64,000 nucleotides of DNA. Source: Microstegium vimineum. Lineage: Eukaryota > Streptophyta > Magnoliopsida > Poales > Poaceae. The position numbers and the translations under genes are program-made. Position 1 is the first letter of the stretch. Each line of letters begins with the position of its first letter. Below, piece after piece: positions 23,203 through 35,778 of the stretch. The notes under the pieces were generated by a model, which was not told the DNA's origin, did no database searches, and saw only the letters and a list, made by a program, of their open reading frames with translations. The DNA lies in contig CM039133.1 in the NCBI GenBank assembly GCA_022036555.1, positions 8,339,894 to 8,403,893 on the forward strand, in the 5' to 3' direction.

Positions 23203-23424
23203 GCCCACACTTCTAAATTCTCTCTCCGTCTCCCGGCGGTAGCTAGCACGAACACATGTTTCTAGCACAAACACAAGTGCTTGGTTATTACTTAAACCAT
23301 CCTCAATAATATAAATATATGTAATATTATAAGAGCTGGGTAACAAACTAATAGATTATTTGTACCATTACCAATACCTAGATTTTCTAGGTAACTACTT
23401 AAGTCACGCGTCCTTCTCCTTAGA

Positions 23425-23694
23425 TGCAGGTAGTGGCGGATCTAAGAACACGATTAACACGATTAAAGTGGGGTTAATCTTTTTTTCACACTCTAATCTC
23501 TCTATTTTTATTTTTTCTTTCTTTTTTTCTCCCTCAACCTCTGAGAACAAGATTAAAGAAGACTGATCTCTTCTTCTTCCTCTAATCACTCTACCTTTTC
23601 TTTTTCCTCAACCTCTCTATATTTCTATTGATACACTAGTTGTAGGAGGGCTGGAACCCCACTAGCCCCCCCCCCCCTAGATCTGACTCTGGAT
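23425..23694. mobile_element. Possible small TIR element beginning AGTGGCGGATCTA
   Basis: The left end agtggcggatcta (near 23431) and right end tagatctgactct (near 23679) form imperfect inverted termini. The interior is CT-rich with a C-run. A similar AGTGGCGGACCTA terminus occurs alone near 9394. Class uncertain. Confidence 0.35.
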
Positions 23695-23971
23695 GAAGGA
23701 GATGCTAAGGTCAGCAATTGGTTGTAACAAGGTGATGTTTTCATCACCTAGAAGAGAGGGAGGGGAGCACGAAAGAGGAGCACCTAGAAACCAAGGTCCT
23801 TGGAGGTCATCGGCGAAGGGAGGAGATGAGAGCCTGTCGAAGTACCAACCACCAGCGGGGAGAGGAGACATGATCTAATGGAAGGAATGACCATCAGTGG
23901 AGTGAAGGAGGAAGTGAGATCCCATCGAAGGAGGAATGACAGTTGTGGTCAAAGGAGAAACCGTATTTCAA

Positions 23972-24226
23972 AAAAGGTGTTTGGTGTGGTTGCATGAGAT
24001 GAAAAAATAGAATATGTTTGGTTACCAATATGAGCGGATACAACTTTTTTAGCATATCTCCATATGAGACTGATGTGTGGGTCCATTGGCCTCAACTTGC
24101 ATCCACCGAGCCAGGCCCGGGAGTGACGCTCAACTTAATCGTATCCCGCCAGCCTACATCCACTCAACCAATTGTATTCACTCATGCAAGAACCTTATCA
24201 CATGCAACCGGTTAAACACATTGCCT
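23972..24226. mobile_element. Tourist-like MITE remnant
   Basis: The left end ggtgtttggtgtggttgcat and the right end, read in reverse as gtgtttaaccggttgcatgt, form imperfect TIRs of about 25 bp around a non-coding interior. A clean TSD is not visible. Confidence 0.45.
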
Positions 24227-24639
24227 AAATAGCTCTATGGGTGTGATTGTCCTAGCCCGTGGCCTCGGTTAGACCCAGTTGTTGTAAATCATCTTGTTTG
24301 ATTATCTAGACACCTTCATGGCCTAGCTAGCACAAAACATAAGGTATGCACGGGCTTGGCTCCAGATGAATGAAAGTGAGGTTTTGCTTTGTGCTAGCCC
24401 TAGGAGGCTTAGGTGTCTGTTGGCAATAGTTAATGTCAGTCATAAACCATCAACATATCCTACATATATACTTAATTCCCTCACCAAACATAGGTATAAG
24501 TGTTAAACTACTGAATTCCACAAGTTTTAGTGAATATATGAATGTAGAAGGATTTATTCATAAACTAGGCAAAGTGGACCTATCTGTCAATTCATCAGAG
24601 CAAATCTCAACCATCTGGGACAAAAACGGCTTAAAGGAC

Positions 24640-25440
24640 CCCTAATCCACCATAGAAGACAAATCATCGTGACCCGACTCGATCCACCACAAGAGGAGGT
24701 TGGCTGGCACCACCTATAGGCCGACCGGCTTGTGGGTTTCACAAGTCGGCCCCTCCTTTGTATGAAGATTTCCCACTGCCTCTAAGATTCAATCTATATG
24801 TAATTGCTCAAGATCGGTTCATAAAGATGGTTTAGATTTCATGTTGCCATGGATTTGTAGACCCATAGGACTCCTGGTGGCCCTATAAAAGGCACCTGCA
24901 TACCCCCCTTTAGAGGGCATTTCATTCCATCTATCTCCTTTGAGATCAAGATCACATTCAAGAAAAGAACAATCCTCCACACAAGGATCTATCCATTGTA
25001 AATAGAAAATAGTAAGATAGAAAGTGAGGAAGAGTTTGGAGGAAGTTTTGGCCTATCGGTGCTCTCTCTACGGTTTGTATCTTGGTGGATCCAATTTCTA
25101 CTTGAGCTTGCTTCTGAGACATCTTTGGTAAAGAATTTTTTATTCAAGTAAGTTCCATGATTATATTGTTCATCAGGATCATGACTTTTTAAGTGTTTTA
25201 TTATTTTCTTAGGTGGAGTAAAGTAGTAATTATGGTGTGAGCATGGTTCTTAGACTTTGGTTACTCGTGGATGCACCCTGTATTCTAGATCGGTGGTAGA
25301 TCAGTGAGGGTGATAGTCTTGTTGAGTGTTTTGTAGTCCACCTCCTATTTGTAGGCTAAGTAGGACCCAATTACTACGGAATAGCATACTCTGTTGTACT
25401 TTCCCAAGTAATATCCTCAATTGAAAACTAAAATACATAA
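24640..25440 (+). mobile_element. LTR-like fragment related to the 12.7-15.1 kb repeat
   Basis: Shows the same layout as the arms at 12.7-15.1 kb: a GGCCGACC-containing upstream part, a TATA box (CCTATAAAAGGCACC near 24881), and a downstream GTAGTCCACC...GGCTAAG block. It is diverged and without clear ends, so it is likely an old solo LTR or fragment in plus orientation. Confidence 0.5.
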
Positions 25441-27150
25441 CTTATGTAAGTTAGAAATAAAGAACCTTGGTAATCCTCCTATGCTCCTGTTATCCCTAAC
25501 CTTGTTACTATTTCTAGTTAAATTAGACTATAGTTAGTCTCACATATTTTCCTTTAGATACTATACTTGAAATACTTCATGTGAAAGCTATAGTGGTGTT
25601 CGTGCGCTTGTGGATTTTTTTCTGAGCATCTAAGTGTAGGATGGTACGTGTTACCTCCAACTCTACTACCTCACACACAACCCCTTCTCGCGTGACACCA
25701 GTGTTGTGGCATCACCCTTCACCATGCCTTCGATTTCCTCCTCACTAGATCCCTATCATCCCGGCATTATCCATGGCTAGCAAGGAGCTCCAGCGCGCAA
25801 GCGTGACAGAAAGTGTCGTTGCAAGGGATGAAGAATGCACCCTTAGCCTGTGGCGTGCACAAGCAGCAGTATCCTTGCCATAGCTTATTTTGGGTCCAGT
25901 GTGAAACAATTAACACGTGACGTGGCACCATGGGAGCCATGCTCGAGCTGGCTTCGCCAAGGCCAGCTGGCCAGGCTAACAAACACCTGACTTGCACCAT
26001 GAAGAGGACAGGCCGGGGGTTTTGTAAGGGGGGAAAAGTTGCCCCGGACCCAAAGAGATGGCCCTCCCTATGTTGCTTTCTGCCCACATTTGCATGCAGC
26101 AAAACTTGGATGTTAACTACTAATGACCCCATAATCCAGCCCTGCATGCAGAGGCAGGGTCCCTTTTGTGTGTTTGTGGGAGAAGATGCCAAGAACCGGA
26201 GCTGGAGCAGTGGCCCCATAAACAATTGGCGTTTTGTCCCTGCGACGGCACCAAAAGAGTGGTTTCGTTCCTCGGTCGGACACCGGCCCATTATAATATG
26301 TTTGGCTCTCTTGGCTGTACAATGCGGCAATACATACTTCATCGGTCTCTAAAAAAGTGTCGTTTGCACTTATCAAAAATATCTTTGACTAAATATATAT
26401 TAAAAAATATTAATATTTATACTACATAATTAGTATTATTAGAAAGCTCTTTCAATCTAGTTTTTTCATAAATTTATTTGGAGATAAATGTAGCATGTAT
26501 TTTCTACAAATCGAGTTAAATTTGTGGTACAGACACCAACTACGATATTTTTTTGGACGATATTTAATAAATTTGTGGCTTTCTACTTTCTTTGTCGTCC
26601 TAAAGTACTTGGCACTCTTGTTGCTTCTCAATGTACATTTCTCTCCTCTCGATACATCTTTTTTCTTCTTCTGTGTAATGCATTTCTCTTTTATTTCTCT
26701 TCTTGTTTTTTTTTTCTACACGCCATCTTTTCACTATTTCTTAATTCCTGAAATCAAACCTACAGCGACTATATATACAGGAGTACTCCAGCAATTAATT
26801 AGCATTCAGATATTATAAAAGACTGAAAACTCACGGCAGGGCTCGTGTGATATCTGTAGCTGGATGGGGATGTGCAGTGCAGGTAGACAAGCGTGCACAG
26901 TGGCAACAGTTGCCCACAGTGGCCATCCCAGACACGAAGCACGTGTATTATCACCGTACACTCATATAATATTATATATAGTATATAATAATATAATGAG
27001 TACTTACTACAATAATCAGCAGCCCGGCCCATGCCATGAGGATCAACATCTGCCGCCGCGCTGTTCCATTCCATTCCATCTGCGCTAGCTGCGGTGTTGG
27101 TCGGTCACCGGCCACACCACACCACATGGTGGCCACCTGCAGCTGCACAG
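25441..27150. other. Intergenic region, no supported gene
   Basis: An open frame on the minus strand (about 25767-26342) is matched by opposing frames of similar length and has no recognisable domain. The remainder is AT-rich with T-runs. Confidence 0.45.
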
Positions 27151-27154
27151 TCGG

Positions 27155-27385
27155 ACGGCCCATTGGGAACACATTTTTTTTGGTTCAACATGCCCAACAT
27201 GTCTTATCTCAGCCGTCTATTTTGCACATTGAGATATATGCCAACAAAAATAATATTATTTTATATTGGGATGAGTGTACAACACGGATCTCAGAATAAT
27301 AGCACGAATCTTGAAACATATTTGAATGGTTGAGATAAGACATGTTGAGCATGTACATGCCACAATAGGATTCTGGCCCATTGGG
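27155..27385. repeat. Inverted repeat, probable MITE of unknown class
   Basis: The left block ggcccattggg ... caacatgtcttatctcagcc is mirrored on the right as ggttgagataagacatgttg ... ggcccattggg. The interior is AT-rich. It has a MITE-like structure; the target duplication is not clear. Confidence 0.55.
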
Positions 27386-27726
27386 CTTCTGCTTCTACCA
27401 GCAAAGGCCGCCCACCCCCTTCTGTCGCCCTTCTTCTCTATCGATGCTATTTTTGTTGTTTTGTTTTGAGAAAAAAACACTATTTTGATGGTTAATAAGC
27501 CTGCTGATAAACCAAATGAAAAGGTCGTAAGTAAGGCATAAAGAGGAATGCCCTTTGTCTATACATATCTGGTGCAGTAGGACGTAATAGATAGAATTGG
27601 TCGCTTTATGATGCTCTACTTCGTCTATTTTATCTTTTTTATCTTAATCTTGTTATTTGCTAAATTTATGCTTCTAGTGACTTTATTCTATTACAAATCG
27701 ATTGCCTCTATTTTAACTCTATCTTA

Positions 27727-29141
27727 GGGCGCGTTTGGTGCCAATCCTTACGGCTCCGGCTCCTCGAGCCCAAACTTTTACAATTTAGCCCTTTTTTTGA
27801 ATTATTTTCACGTTTAGACCCCTGGAGGAACTATTCCCAGAAATGGACCTAGGGGGTTGGCGCCGTGGCCCATGACGTCGAGGTAACACAGCTGGGCGCC
27901 ATGTCCCACGGCGCCGAGCTTTGCGACCAGAACCAACGTGGTAGCCGACGTGGTAGGAAGGTCGGCGCCGCGGAGCACGGCGCCGAGCTCGGCGCCATAG
28001 ATCACGGCGCCGAGCTATGTAATACAAAAACACAAGTGCAATTCAGTTGGTTGAGGTTTGAGGTGTTGAGCCTTTGGTCGTGAGTTCGAACCCAGAATAA
28101 TAGTTACTCCATAATTATAATTAAATAAATACATCATATAAAAATATTATACTTACTTATAATTAAAATTAATTCATAATTATAAATAAAATGTATTCTA
28201 TAAAAAATATTGCTTAAAAACATAGCAAAATGTATAGATCTAGGTTTGAACCCATGACCAAAGGCTCAACACCTCAAGCCTCAACCAACTGAACTGCACA
28301 TGTGTTTTTGTATTACATAGCTCGGCGCCGTGATCTATGGCGCCGAGCTCGGCGCCGTGCTCCGCGGCGCCGACCTTCCTGCCACGTCGGCTGCCACGTT
28401 GGTTCTGGTCGCAAAGCTCGGCGCCGTGGGCATGGCGCCGACCCCAGGGTCCAAATCTGCAATTAGTTTTTCCAGGGGTCCAAATGTGAAAATATTTCAA
28501 AAAAAAGGGCCAAATTCTGAAAATTTGGACTCCTCGAGCTACAGGGTGGAAGGTGGGCCATGGACTACATACTTTGTAGATCTGGCCCAAAGTGTAATAT
28601 CCCTCGGTATTCAGGCGTGGACTCTACTGGGCTGGCCTACGTGCTTCTGCTATCGAATCCCGGTTGAGCCCGCATCTTTGCAGCAACAGAGCAGCCGCCG
28701 CCCGACCGACCAAACGTCAGATCAGAGGCAGGCAAGGCTAGCAACACACAACTTGTATTTTGATCTTGATATCCTTTCTTATTTACTCTCATTCTATCAT
28801 GTTTCTCTCTCTCTCTCTATCAAGTGGTTAGGCCCTAAACTGCCAAAGTGCTACCAAGAGAATCATACTCATCTATTTTATGAACTTATTATGTTCTTTT
28901 CTCCTTAATTGCATTTTGTAATTCATATATACTTATGTACTGACATGTTAAATTTAGAGAGTTTAAAAAAAATTAGACAACGGACCAGCATAGCCACATA
29001 TCTTAGCTAGCTACGCCACTAGGCTCCCGTCATGTTACTAGCCAGCAACTGCAAATGAAAAGGAGCTGCCGGAGCTGCGTTGCTGAGGCTCCGTCCAGCT
29101 TCGCTACAGTACTTCCTGGCGGAGCCCGATCAAACGGGTCC
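27727..29141. mobile_element. Candidate PIF/Harbinger-like element with TSD TTA
   Basis: Begins gggcgcgtttggtgcc and ends gatcaaacgggtcc, imperfect inverted ends flanked by TTA (27724-27726 and 29142-29144). It contains the GGCGCC hairpin described separately and a downstream part with no recognised gene. The hairpin may be a nested insertion. Confidence 0.5.
27755..28550. repeat. Long hairpin element with GGCGCC-rich arms and tRNA-like motifs
   Basis: The left arm (about 27755-28100) and right arm (about 28238-28550) are inverted copies with high identity by eye, around an AT-rich loop. Each arm holds the 18-bp palindrome GGCGCCGAGCTCGGCGCC (27979-27996 and 28339-28356) and several GGCGCCG blocks. 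Each arm also has a segment like a tRNA internal promoter: CAGTTGGTTGAGG (A-box-like, near 28044) and GAGTTCGAACCC (B-box-like, 28082-28093), about 40 bp apart. A transcript would fold into a very long stem, a typical small-RNA source. No protein is coded. Confidence 0.75.
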
Positions 29142-29687
29142 TTAGTCTACTTCTGTAGATGCCTCATCACAATGAGACTCTGCCGTACATCAGCACTGGA
29201 GGAGTTTTCTTCCCCCACAGGCAGATTGCACCACGGGATGAGACCAACATCATGGTTAGTGAACAACGCCGGGAAGGTGCACGGCGAAGAGGGGTTTGAG
29301 GTGTGGTTCTAGAGGAGAAGGATGTCACCCCTGCTGTGGTGCCCAGCCAGTCTGAGCAAGACTCCAATGCGCAATCCAATCCCAGGTTGTTCCACCCCTG
29401 CTGTACGTGGAGTCTATCTATATGCTGTTTTTTAGAGCAGTATGTGTTTTCGGTGATATATCTCAAAATATATATAGACGTCCAAAGTTTGTGAAATTTT
29501 TGTCGGTACAACTAGACTTTTGTATCTTTTATATAGCTACATGAACCAAGCAAGCTAGCCCTAAAAGCATGAGCATATTCCACACGTGATAAATTGACGC
29601 ACATACGTACATATACATAGAGTGATCATAGTTTTAAATAGCAGTATATTTACCGGTATATATATATATATAGCTACGCTAATTGGA
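29142..29687. other. Intergenic spacer, no supported gene
   Basis: Short frames only, no recognised domain. It ends in an (AT)n tract near 29658-29672 next to the following TIR element. Confidence 0.45.
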
Positions 29688-32600
29688 ACCCAGGGTACTA
29701 AATAGCTTATTCGGTACCCGAGCCCGTCGTCAAGGCCGCTGATCACGCGCACTCGCCCGCCTATCAGTTTTTTTTTTCTTCCGTGGGTGTTGACTACTTC
29801 GGCTATATTTCTGGCCAATATTTTTTGAGCCTTTTTTTTGTTCTTTTTAGCGTACGTGGACAGAATTTGGTTTTGGTCCTTTTTTCCGCTAGGCCTCCAG
29901 GGATCCACACGTTTGGCCATTTTTTTCCTTCTACACCAGATTCCTTGTAATAAATTACTTGCCAACAATAATAATTCATTATCTAAACTATAAATATTTT
30001 TGTAATTTGGTCATAACATATCTTGCATGACAACCTTTACAAAAATAAATTTAATTGTAGCTATCATTGAAACAACAAATACCACCATACGGGATCCTCG
30101 TATCTTTGTATGACGTGGTACCAAATATTTATTTGGGAGAAAATGTTATTTGACAACCACAAATACCACCATACGGGATCCTCATATACAATCTAATGTT
30201 ATTTGGGAGTATATTACTAGAATTGTGAATCGGTCCTAGGAGACAATGTTCTCGTAATATTTTACAATAGTACATGATCCTAATCAGAAATAGTACCATT
30301 TGGTTCGTTATCATAGTTACAAAGATGATGCACAGACATCCATTTGTTTTTGAAGAACTGCAATGATGATGCATGACATCCAAGCGTTTCCTTCCGATGA
30401 ACGGAAATCTGCATCATTGAGGGCTTTGAATGTCATTTGTAGTTTGCAGCAATGCAACACACCAGACCTGACTTGTTAACACATCCATTAAGTACACATA
30501 CATTATGACAGTGGCTTCTTAAAAAACCTGCAATGCAAGATACACGTGTAAAATTCATGAAGTAATTGATTGCTTGTATGTTGTATCAGACAAATTCAAT
30601 AGTACAATAAAAGCTATAAAAACATTAGATTGTATTGGGGTGCAAGAACGTAAGCAAAACTCTAAACATGTAATAGACAAATTAACTAAGCAACTGTTGT
30701 ACCTTCTCCTTCTTCATTAGCCAAAGTTCTGTCTTTTTTTTTACCCTGAGTACAGCAGGGGAGGAAGGCCAAATAAAGGAGGCCCGAGCAAGGCCAGGAA
30801 AAAACCTAGAATCCTACTCGCTTGCAGATTAGCATACTGATAGGCTGCAGAAAAATCATCAGATCAAGATGGATTGTGACTACATACTACTATTGTTACT
30901 GTCAGAAGCTTCAGAAATAATTTCTCAAATATGTACAAAAATAACATAGGCTTATAAAAGAGCTAGATAAAAAATGAAACACAAAAAAAACTATTTAGCT
31001 CCCAAAATCTAGAACAAATACTAAATCTTATGTTCAGCTCTGTGGCACTTCTTGACAACACTATTATCGTATATATGGACACATCAAATAGTTAAATCAA
31101 TTAAGCGAATACACTTCTCAATAGCAGAGGGGGCGAGCCGAAGGAGGTGACAGACAGGCAGAGAATGCAAAAGACCACACATATACACTACACAAATCTT
31201 TACGATAAATTTATTGTCAACCATAAAAGATCATTTTTTTCAAACCACAAAAACGGTACAAACACATATCATTAGCCAAAAACGGTTCCAACCATAAAAT
31301 TACATTTCCCGCCAAAAACGGTTCCAACCATAAAATTACATTTCCCGACTACAAGTACTGCTTCTCGTGTCCGATCCATGGATCCTTATAGTTTAGAGTT
31401 TGGGGCTGCTAGGCATATTTCATGATAGCACAATATAAGTTCAGGACAATCACACATAACTTCTTCGAGACAAGTGAAACTATACCTTAAGCAATTAAAT
31501 GAAAATGCTTCTGACCACAAACAGTACACATATCATGGAACCTTAAGAAATTGAATGAAAATGCAAATAGAACAGAAGAAAAATGAAAATGAAGTCTAAA
31601 CAGAATCATTCTTTAAGCATGCAAATAGTACACATATCATGGGAGCTAATATTTAAACCAATGTGATAGAAGCAGCTAACTAGCTAGATGATATAGAATA
31701 ATGGAATATCAGCACGAGATGCACTCAACAATCTATAATCTAAATAGTCAGCGACAATTTAAAAATTACTTAACTTATAGTAAATCAAGTATAGCTATTT
31801 AAATATGGTTAATGTTTTCACATTACATGTCAAGAATATCCCGAAGCACAGATGCCAAAAGATTGAAGTAAAAAAGTATATGATAAAAACCATAAAAGAT
31901 AAAAACTGCTTGGTCCTGGAAGTGTAGTTCAGAAATTCCTTATTATAACAACATGATTGAAAAAAGTTTAGCTTTTTATGTGCAAGCAATAAGCCATCAA
32001 AGGAGTTAGTTTAGAGCAGCAGGACATCGCAATATGTCTACCTCCACTAGTAGCCATTTACTCTGTTGAATTTAATCATACAGGAATTGTAGGACACTAA
32101 AGGTTGAAGACACCTATATGGATTCTACAAAAGCATAACACTGAAAACATCATATTTAAATGATTGAAAACAAAAGTATATTGAGAAATGAATAGCTTGT
32201 ATATACTTCCCCCATTCAGGAAATGGAATCTCAAATGAAATTTATTATAGTGGAAGAGAACAAATAAACAAAGTTAAACATGGTAGAACCATATACTTAA
32301 CACAGTGGAAATAGTTAAATTTGGGGAATCCTAATCACTATCTACCTAACGAATAGCTATTTCACTAGTAATTTCAGTATATTGGTTAACAAAAAAAAAT
32401 CACATATTGTTCATAGACATGCAAGCAATTATGAATGGAAAAAAAATCTCACTTGATATTATCCAAACAGCACGACATCACGACATATATTTTTCTAGCT
32501 CAAACAAGTGGGGTCACTCAAACTATTAAAAGATACACTAATCTAAATAACTGAACTATGGTATTCTGATAGAATGTACTGGAAAATGCTCTCACAGCTA

Positions 32601-32870
32601 CCTGGTGGTTTGAGCTGATGAATAATGCAACATTATTTTTTTTCATGGACTTATAAAGCTGACTGGCACAGTGATACTAACAACAATCAGTTCTGCTCTA
32701 CAGGCTCCAATCTAGAGACCGCCGTCTCCACGATCTAGAGATTGGAAAAAAAACGGGAAATGATAAAAGATGAGGTGGGTGCGGGCGTAAAAACCGGACA
32801 GGCCGGGTTGGGTGGCTCGGGTCTGGTGATTTGGACTCGGGTACTGAATATTATTCGGTACCCAGGGTAT
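29688..32870. mobile_element. TIR element, about 3.2 kb, ends ACCC(A/T)GGGTAC
   Basis: The left end acccagggtactaaatag...cggtacccgag and the reverse of the right end accctgggtaccgaataa...agtacccgag form TIRs of roughly 35 bp, about 80% alike by eye. The interior is AT-rich and non-coding, with a 36-bp perfect tandem repeat at 31275-31346. The superfamily is unclear and no convincing TSD is visible. A 1-kb relative lies at 34579-35579. Confidence 0.5.
31275..31346. repeat. Tandem repeat, 2 x 36 bp
   Basis: Unit gccaaaaacggttccaacca plus taaaattacatttccc, two perfect copies (31275-31310 and 31311-31346). Confidence 0.95.
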
Positions 32871-34578
32871 ACTATAGGCAATCCATTGTTGAAAGTTGCA
32901 GGCAATTGATTAATTTAATCGGGGATGGGCTAACAAGATACAAACATCATCCACTCCACTTTCAATCACAGACCATCCAGCATCAGCAAGTCCATTGAGG
33001 GCTTATTTAAACCTCTGAAAAAGTAAAAAGCAAGAAGTACAAATGTAACTAAAGAAGATTCATGATAAGAACAATCAGAAATATGTCTGTACTGTTCAAG
33101 AACCCAACTGGTGAACTTGAAGGCAATTTATGGATTCAAAGAAATATGTATGGAATATGCTTATGTGAGAATAAAAAAAGGATAGATTAGATGATTTGAT
33201 AATATTGCCTTGAATAAGGAGTGGATATAAGACAAACAAGCTTCCAATTTCAGTGTCTGTAAATATCAGTATTTTTTTATAAACACTAGGCACTTTTAGC
33301 TTCCAGGCCTTTCTTTATAAAAGAAGTGGACCAATTTTAGTTATGCAAATTAAAACCAACAAATACAAGATCCAAGCCGGGTAAAGAACTAGAACACCCA
33401 GGCAAAATCGGTAGTACTAGGCACACTCCATATTCTCCAAGAGAAGAAAGTTGTACCAAACACCACCGTATGCCAACCATGCCAAACAGAAAACCATGCT
33501 TCCCCCATCAAAAACAAAAAGCATAACTGCTTTGCCTAACTAGTGGCCCATTGCTGAGCTTCGAATGATTTCAAGATAGCTGAAATCATAATTATTTCAT
33601 TTAAATAACATTGTTGTACCTCATCAAGCAGGACCACAGTAGTTTCATGGTCTACAATGTAGATTCTAGAAAACTAAGCTTCGGAATGAACTAATCCATC
33701 TCAAAATCAAAATATGAAAAATACTAGAATGGGTTTCTCTCTATTATACCTGTATTGCACATTTTGCTACTGCATTCTCCTGCTTATGCTAGTAAATAGG
33801 CAAAAAGAGTGCTAGCTTAAAATGGAATAGTTTCACTTGATCAAACTTTAGGGTGCAACTGAACTCTGAAGTGTCACTCAAAAGAAACATGGAATGCTTT
33901 GACACTCATCGGGGAAACAAAATAACATGCTGAGAAAGAAATGGTAAGCATATGAAGTTTACCATTAGGAAACAACTTCTCCTGGCCTCCGGACCCTGAC
34001 AAGAAATAAAAAAAATTATCGCACAAAGAATTATATATATTAGCTTCCCATCTGAGATTACATCCAGACAAACATTATTTATATAAACTGGGAGTTCACG
34101 TGAAAGCAAATCATCAAATAAAACTTCCATGATATGACATTTGAATAATCCATTGTGTAACTGATTAGGTGTTAGCAACAAACATTTTATCTCTACTGAG
34201 ATGAAAAAAATACTGATGTAATCCTTAAGCTAAGAAGATAGTTGCAGAAAACTAATTAACTTGGACAACCTTCAAATCAGTTGTGCATATTCATGGATTG
34301 CATGTCGATTCTCCCATGGCCTCTTGCATGGGTCCTAACAATGGCAAGCTGCATGCATGTAAATTAGAACAAATTTGCCCTCTCCATGTATCAAACGATA
34401 CCTTCAGAAACAAATCATGTGCCGCAGCATGGACCTCATCATACATCGTTACAATGATTTGCATGTCTATTGCCTTCCTACATGATCCTGCATACACCAT
34501 GCATTTTTATGTCAGGTTATAATATGTGAGAAAATAATAACTCTCCCTCCCCAGATCTAGCCAAGATTTAAGAAATTG
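32871..34578. other. AT-rich intergenic spacer, no gene seen
   Basis: No frame with recognisable protein content and no clear repeat ends. Confidence 0.5.
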
Positions 34579-35579
34579 TACCCTGGGTACTGAATATAAT
34601 TGTTAGTTCTTTCTCACACCCGCACAAAATCGTCATATCTGTGTGCAAAATCAAATACTAGAATAATAAATAAAGAACCTTCAAGCTGATCAATCACGTG
34701 GTTCTGTTGGCCAACTCCTTTGGCAGATACAATCTCCAATCTGCATAAAAAGGAAATTTGTAAGAGAAATAAACTTAATGAATCACAAAATCAAATCAAA
34801 GAAGAAAACTAGCAAACGAAAATCAGTACTGGAAGCCAATAATAAATCAGCATGGTTAAATTGGAACCTATTGACATACAATAGACATTAGTTTTGGAAC
34901 AATTAATGGCATGTGTAGCAGGATAAAAAATGAAGCCCATATACGGATCATATAGCTACTAAATGCAATAATAATCAAAGCCCTAATTAAATCATTAAAT
35001 CGAATCAAGATGGGGGAGGGGAGGGTACGAGATATGCAAACGCCGAGCATTGGAAGGGGGGATGTGGACTCTGGAGGAGTGTGACCACGGCCGTGGCGGT
35101 GGGCTGACGACGGAGACAGCATCGCTAGGCGAGTTGCCACACCTTTCTCTGCCCATACCCGGCGAGGAAAACGGTCACCGAGTCGTGCACACCGCCAAGG
35201 CGTCCCTACGCCGCCGAAGACGACGCCCCACAGCACCACCGACGAGGCCACCGCCAGGGCGGAGGCATCGGAGACTGCGGAACCCGCCTCAGAGGCTGTG
35301 GAGGCGAGGGCGAGTGAGCGAGTTGGGCTCCTGCGGCGGAGGAGAGCGGCGAGCTAGGTGCAGCGGAGGAGAGGCGGCGACCTAGCTCGTGCGACGGAGG
35401 GGAAGGCGAGCTGGGCGAAACCGACGCCTCCCCACAATCTGTTGATCTGGATTTAGAACGAAGGGACGGGGGACGGGGAAATAACGGAGGGACGGGGCCG
35501 GCAGCGCGTGTAGCAGCGTGGGTCGCTCGGGTCCGGCGCTTTTGGATCGGGTACTGATTATTATTCGATAACCAGGGTA
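34579..35579. mobile_element. Shorter TIR element of the ACCC(A/T)GGGTAC family with GC-rich insert
   Basis: The left end taccctgggtactgaatata and the reverse of the right end taccctggttatcgaataat resemble the ends of the 3.2-kb element. The right half (about 35040-35480) is strongly GC-rich, unlike the AT-rich left half, and could be a captured gene fragment. Frames there are Arg/Pro-rich and not recognisable. Confidence 0.5.
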
Positions 35580-35587
35580 ACATATAG

Positions 35588-35592
<5 letters not shown>

Positions 35593-35651
<59 letters not shown>
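35593..35651. repeat. (AT)n microsatellite, about 59 bp
   Basis: Pure AT dinucleotide run just outside the right end of the 1-kb TIR element. Confidence 0.95.
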
Positions 35652-35652
<1 letters not shown>

Positions 35653-35778
35653 TTAAATAGCAGAGCTATATCGAACTATATATAGTGGTATATAGCGGCT
35701 AAATTTTATATGAACTCAAACAACGATATCTGTATAGCAGGAGATTTAAAAGATTGAGTGACGCGTCAACCATTTGTA

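Noticed and set aside
25767..26342. 191-codon open frame on the minus strand
   Set aside because: Overlapped by a 140-codon frame on the other strand, no recognisable domain, and no splice or promoter context. Likely chance in GC-balanced sequence.
28036..28095. A true tRNA gene in the hairpin arm
   Set aside because: A- and B-box-like motifs are present, but I cannot fold a full cloverleaf with acceptor stem; called tRNA-like only.
34868..35583. GC-rich open frames near 35.0-35.5 kb
   Set aside because: Open on both strands with Arg/Pro-rich content; no domain. Kept only as a possible captured fragment.
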